From positions 25,882 to 68,481 of the forward strand of contig JAHDCV010000016.1 in assembly GCA_020629695.1 (NCBI GenBank): 42,600 nt of DNA. The letters run 5' to 3'. A program made the position numbers and the translations under genes. Of the stretch, positions 40,090-42,600 are shown piece after piece. How positions within the stretch are numbered: position 1 is the first letter of the stretch; every line of letters starts with the position of its first letter. The notes beneath the pieces were generated by a model. That model had not been told where the DNA came from and did no database searches. It worked only from the letters and a program-made list of their open reading frames with translations. The DNA comes from Acidimicrobiales bacterium. Its GTDB lineage: Bacteria; Actinomycetota; Acidimicrobiia; Acidimicrobiales; SZUA-35.

Positions 40090-41735
40090 GCGGCTCGCGT
40101 CCCGCTGCGGCCGGTATCGGCCTGAGCCGGGTCGTCGGACTCGTGCGGGAGGTGGCCATCGGGGCCGTGTTGGGCGCCGGCGTACACGGCGACGCCTTCC
40201 GGGCGGCGATGCGGGTCCCGAACCTGCTGCAGAACCTGCTGGGCGAGGGCGCCCTCAGCGCCTCGTTCGTGCCCGTCTATGCGAAGTTGATCGAGGATCG
40301 TGCCGAGGTCGACGCCCGACGCGTGGCCAACGGCGTGCTCGGCCTGCTGGGGCTCCTCATCGTGGCGATCGCGCTCGTCTTCATCGTGGCGGCCCGACCG
40401 ATCGCGATCGTCCTGACCTTCGGCGGCATGACCGGTGAGCGGCTCGATCTGACCGTGTCACTCATGCGGCTCACGACCGTCGGCATCGCCTTCCTCGCGG
40501 TGTCGGCCTGGTGCATCGGCATCCTCAACGCCCACCGGGAGTACTTCCGGGCCTACGTCGCGCCGGTGGTGTGGTCGCTCGCACAGATCCTCGCTCTGGC
40601 CGTGGCCGCCATCGGCGGATTCGACAACGGGCGGACCGTGTGGTTCCTCGCCGGTGCGATGGTGATCGGCTCGATCGGGCAGGTCGCCGTGCAGTGGCCG
40701 GTGGTGTCGAGCCTCGTCGGTGGGGTGGTTCCCCACACCCGTCGAGACGGCGACGTGCGTCGGGTCCTCGATCGCTTCGGTCCGGCCGTGGGGGCTCGAG
40801 GGGTGATCCAGCTCAGCTCCTGGATCGACCTCGGCCTCGCAGCGCTGCTGACGACCGGTTCGATCGCGTTGCTCGCCCTCGCCGCTCCGCTCCACATCCT
40901 CCCGGTCTCGGTCTTCGGGTTCTCGATCGCTGCCGCCGAGCTCACCGAGATGAGCCGGGCGTCGGACCGCATCAACGTCGTACGCGGCCGCGTCCGGCTG
41001 GGACTCCGCAAGACGGTGCTGCCCGCAGGCCTGTGCGCAGCGGCGTTGATCGCCGGCGGTTCGGCGATCGCCGGCACGCTGTATGCGGTGCCGAACGACC
41101 TGATCGGACGGAGCTCGCTGTCTTCGGACCAGAGCATCGTGATCGGTTGGACGCTCGCAGCCTTCGCATTCGGGCTTCCGGCGACCATGCGGGCGCGGAT
41201 CTCGCAGAACGCGCTGTACGCGCTCGCCGACGTCCGCGGTCCGGCACAGATCGCCGCCGTCCGACTCGGCGTGAGTGTCGTGGTCTCGGTGCTGGTGATG
41301 TTCCCGCTCGATCATCTCCAGTGGATCGACGGCTCCCTGGTGGGGCTCGGCGATCTGGGGTTCGGCCACTTCTTCGACCGGTTGCCCGACGACGTCCGGA
41401 CCGTCGAGGGCCAGGCCCGCATGGGCATCGTCGGGCTCGGGATCGGGTCGACCGTGGCCGCATGGGTCGAGTTCTTCCTCCTCCAACGTCGACTCGAGCG
41501 CAAGCTCGGTGGCACCGTCGCCTCGGGATACGGCCTCGGCGTCGGCTCCTCGATGTTGCTGGCGATCGTCGTCACGATCGCGGTGCGGGTGCTCACCGAT
41601 CTGCCGGTCGTGCTCGACGGCATCGTTGCCGGTGTCTCGGTGATCGTGCTCTACGTCGGGGCGCTCCGCTTCCAGGGGTTCCGCCCGAGATCGGGGCGTC
41701 GGCGGCACCCGGCTGCGGTCGGGCCACGGACCTGA
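40086..41735 (+). CDS. MurJ-family (MVF/MOP) membrane flippase-like protein
   Basis: A 549-aa polytopic protein of the MurJ/MviN family, with about 14 hydrophobic segments. MurJ flips lipid II across the membrane. The N-terminal motif GLSRVVGLVREVAIG keeps the two arginines equivalent to R18 and R24 of E. coli MurJ. But PNLLQNLLGEGALSASFVPVY has Gln-Asn where E. coli has Arg52-Arg53, and the region aligned with ADRLMEFP (Arg270) reads AAPLHILP. Two cavity arginines needed in E. coli are therefore absent, so it may be a relative with other cargo. It is translationally coupled to the CbxX-type ATPase (ATGA overlap). Confidence 0.88.
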   Translation: MSGSRPAAAGIGLSRVVGLVREVAIGAVLGAGVHGDAFRAAMRVPNLLQNLLGEGALSASFVPVYAKLIEDRAEVDARRVANGVLGLLGLLIVAIALVFIVAARPIAIVLTFGGMTGERLDLTVSLMRLTTVGIAFLAVSAWCIGILNAHREYFRAYVAPVVWSLAQILALAVAAIGGFDNGRTVWFLAGAMVIGSIGQVAVQWPVVSSLVGGVVPHTRRDGDVRRVLDRFGPAVGARGVIQLSSWIDLGLAALLTTGSIALLALAAPLHILPVSVFGFSIAAAELTEMSRASDRINVVRGRVRLGLRKTVLPAGLCAAALIAGGSAIAGTLYAVPNDLIGRSSLSSDQSIVIGWTLAAFAFGLPATMRARISQNALYALADVRGPAQIAAVRLGVSVVVSVLVMFPLDHLQWIDGSLVGLGDLGFGHFFDRLPDDVRTVEGQARMGIVGLGIGSTVAAWVEFFLLQRRLERKLGGTVASGYGLGVGSSMLLAIVVTIAVRVLTDLPVVLDGIVAGVSVIVLYVGALRFQGFRPRSGRRRHPAAVGPRT

Positions 41736-41767
41736 CGGGGCTGTCCGATCAGCGGCGCTCCGGGCGT

Positions 41768-41773
41768 TAGGAT
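41768..41773 (+). promoter_or_regulatory. Leaderless -10 box of pspA
   Basis: TAGGAT lies 7 nt before the ATG at 41781, with no Shine-Dalgarno sequence between. This gives pspA its own promoter in the 45-bp gap after the murJ-like gene. Confidence 0.5.
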
Positions 41774-41780
41774 CCCCCGC

Positions 41781-42563
41781 ATGATCAAGCTGATCCGTCG
41801 TTCCTGGAAGTACCTGACCGCAAGGCTCACCGGTCAGTTCAACGAGATGGCCGACCCCAAGGTCCAGCTCGAGCAGGCCATCGCCGAGGCCCAGGATCAA
41901 CACCGCCGACTCAAGGAGCAGGCGGCGAACGTCATCGCCAACCAGAAGCAGACCGAGATCCGCCTCAATCGCACGATGGAGGACTACGAGAAGGTCGCCA
42001 ACAACGCACGCCAGGCCGTGAAGATGGCCGACGACGCCCAGAAGCGGGGCGACACGGCCAAGGTGACCGAGTACACCCAGGCCGCCGAGGCGTTCGCCAA
42101 TCGTATGATCGCGATGGAGCGTGAGATCGAGGATCTGAAGGCGCTGCACCTGCAGTCGACCCAGGCGTCCGACCAGGCCAAGTCGGCCGTGAACCAGAAC
42201 TCGGCGATGCTGCAGAAGAAGCTCGCCGAGAAGCAGAAGCTCATGGGCCAGCTCGATCAGGCGAAGATGCAGGAGCAGCTGAACGACGCCATGTCGTCGC
42301 TCTCCGAGACCGTCGGCGACGATGTGCCGACCTTCAACGAGGTCCGCGACAAGGTCGAAGCCCGATACGCCAAGGCCAAGGGTGCCGCCGAGCTCCAGGA
42401 GGCGTCGGTCGAGACCCGCATGCTCGAGGTCGAGCAGGCGTCGGTGAACATCGAGGCGCAGGCTCGTCTGTCAGAGCTGCGTGACCAGCTCGGGCTCAAC
42501 ACCGATGACGCGACCGAGACCGCCCCCGCCGGCGAGACGGCCACCGCCGAAGGCGAAGCCTGA
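41781..42563 (+). CDS. pspA: PspA/IM30-family envelope stress protein
   Basis: A 260-aa, almost wholly helical protein of the PspA/IM30/Vipp1 family, which forms rods or rings on damaged inner membranes. The amphipathic N-terminal helix MIKLIRRSWKYLTARL is followed by NEMADPKVQLEQAIAEAQDQ, the conserved start of the coiled-coil core (about 20-220), rich in Gln, Lys, Glu and Ala. The C-terminal about 20 residues (TDDATETAPAGETATAEGEA) are acidic and low-complexity; a 32-bp tandem repeat begins in this part and includes the stop codon. It has its own -10 box. As an envelope-stress protein it fits with the neighbouring MurJ-like and AAA+ genes. Confidence 0.93.
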   Translation: MIKLIRRSWKYLTARLTGQFNEMADPKVQLEQAIAEAQDQHRRLKEQAANVIANQKQTEIRLNRTMEDYEKVANNARQAVKMADDAQKRGDTAKVTEYTQAAEAFANRMIAMEREIEDLKALHLQSTQASDQAKSAVNQNSAMLQKKLAEKQKLMGQLDQAKMQEQLNDAMSSLSETVGDDVPTFNEVRDKVEARYAKAKGAAELQEASVETRMLEVEQASVNIEAQARLSELRDQLGLNTDDATETAPAGETATAEGEA

Positions 42564-42600
42564 GGCGCAACAGCCCAGCCGAAGGCGAAGCCTGAGGCGC
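42546..42600 (+). repeat. Tandem direct repeat over the 3' end of pspA
   Basis: A 23-bp unit (GCCGAAGGCGAAGCCTGAGG plus CGC) occurs at 42546-42568 and again at 42578-42600, with a 32-bp period. The first copy holds the last codons and stop of pspA. The window ends on the second copy, so more units may follow. Confidence 0.85.

Noticed and set aside
40458-42149. 563-codon minus-strand frame opposite murJ-like and pspA genes
   Set aside because: His/Asp/Glu/Arg-rich antisense translation without any family pattern, while the plus strand has two well-supported genes.

Overview
The window is a GC-rich, gene-dense stretch of an actinobacterial chromosome. Three things point to Actinobacteria: a BldD-type c-di-GMP regulator, an RskA-type anti-sigma factor and a class II DAHP synthase, together with typical actinobacterial gene order. 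The secreted DUF4214-domain proteins and the mix of genes make the class Acidimicrobiia a reasonable guess, but that is inference. There is no sign of plasmid, phage, insertion sequence or CRISPR.

Layout. (1) 1-2856: a partial minus-strand gene, then a leaderless DinG-type helicase and a small membrane protein on the plus strand. (2) 2850-6493, minus: phoH-ybeY-CNNM/CorC-era, overlapping genes for ribosome maturation. (3) 6633-8112: a membrane-anchored pseudokinase-like protein converging on a BldD regulator. (4) 8281-14356, minus: lepA-photolyase-hrcA-dnaJ-rsmE. (5) 14492-19787: rpsT (plus) facing holA, a secreted GH16 enzyme, comEC and comEA. (6) 19886-26726: a mixed block with a thioredoxin/TPR chaperone, an F420-type oxidoreductase, a fatty-acyl-AMP ligase-like enzyme, a secreted phosphodiester-glycosidase-like protein, an MFS protein fused to a cyclic-nucleotide-binding domain, and tRNA-Ala(GGC). 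(7) 26813-31540: leuS facing nadD-(degenerate LCP protein)-rsfS. (8) 31606-34165: a sigma-70-family factor behind a long leader, then DAHP synthase. (9) 34171-35344: ECF sigma factor and RskA-type anti-sigma factor. (10) 35512-42563: MoxR ATPase/VWA pair, divergent from a histidine-phosphatase-like gene, then a CbxX-type AAA+ protein, a MurJ-family protein and PspA.

Much of 2850-31540 follows the widespread actinobacterial backbone nadD-rsfS / leuS / comEA-comEC-holA / rpsT / lepA-hrcA-dnaJ-rsmE-phoH-ybeY-corC-era, with extra modules placed between the usual neighbours. The right-hand end is more envelope- and stress-oriented.

The most interesting signals are: a 14-codon leader ORF followed by a C-rich, G-poor tract ahead of an atypical sigma factor (possible Rho-dependent attenuation); a BldD orthologue with an altered c-di-GMP motif and an inverted repeat at its own start site; two unrelated secreted enzymes sharing one N-terminal DUF4214 module; an MFS-cNMP fusion; several apparent pseudoenzymes (kinase, LCP, ComEC nuclease domain, MurJ without key arginines); a perfect TetR-like palindrome upstream of moxR; and repeated -10 boxes 6-7 nt before start codons, indicating leaderless transcripts.
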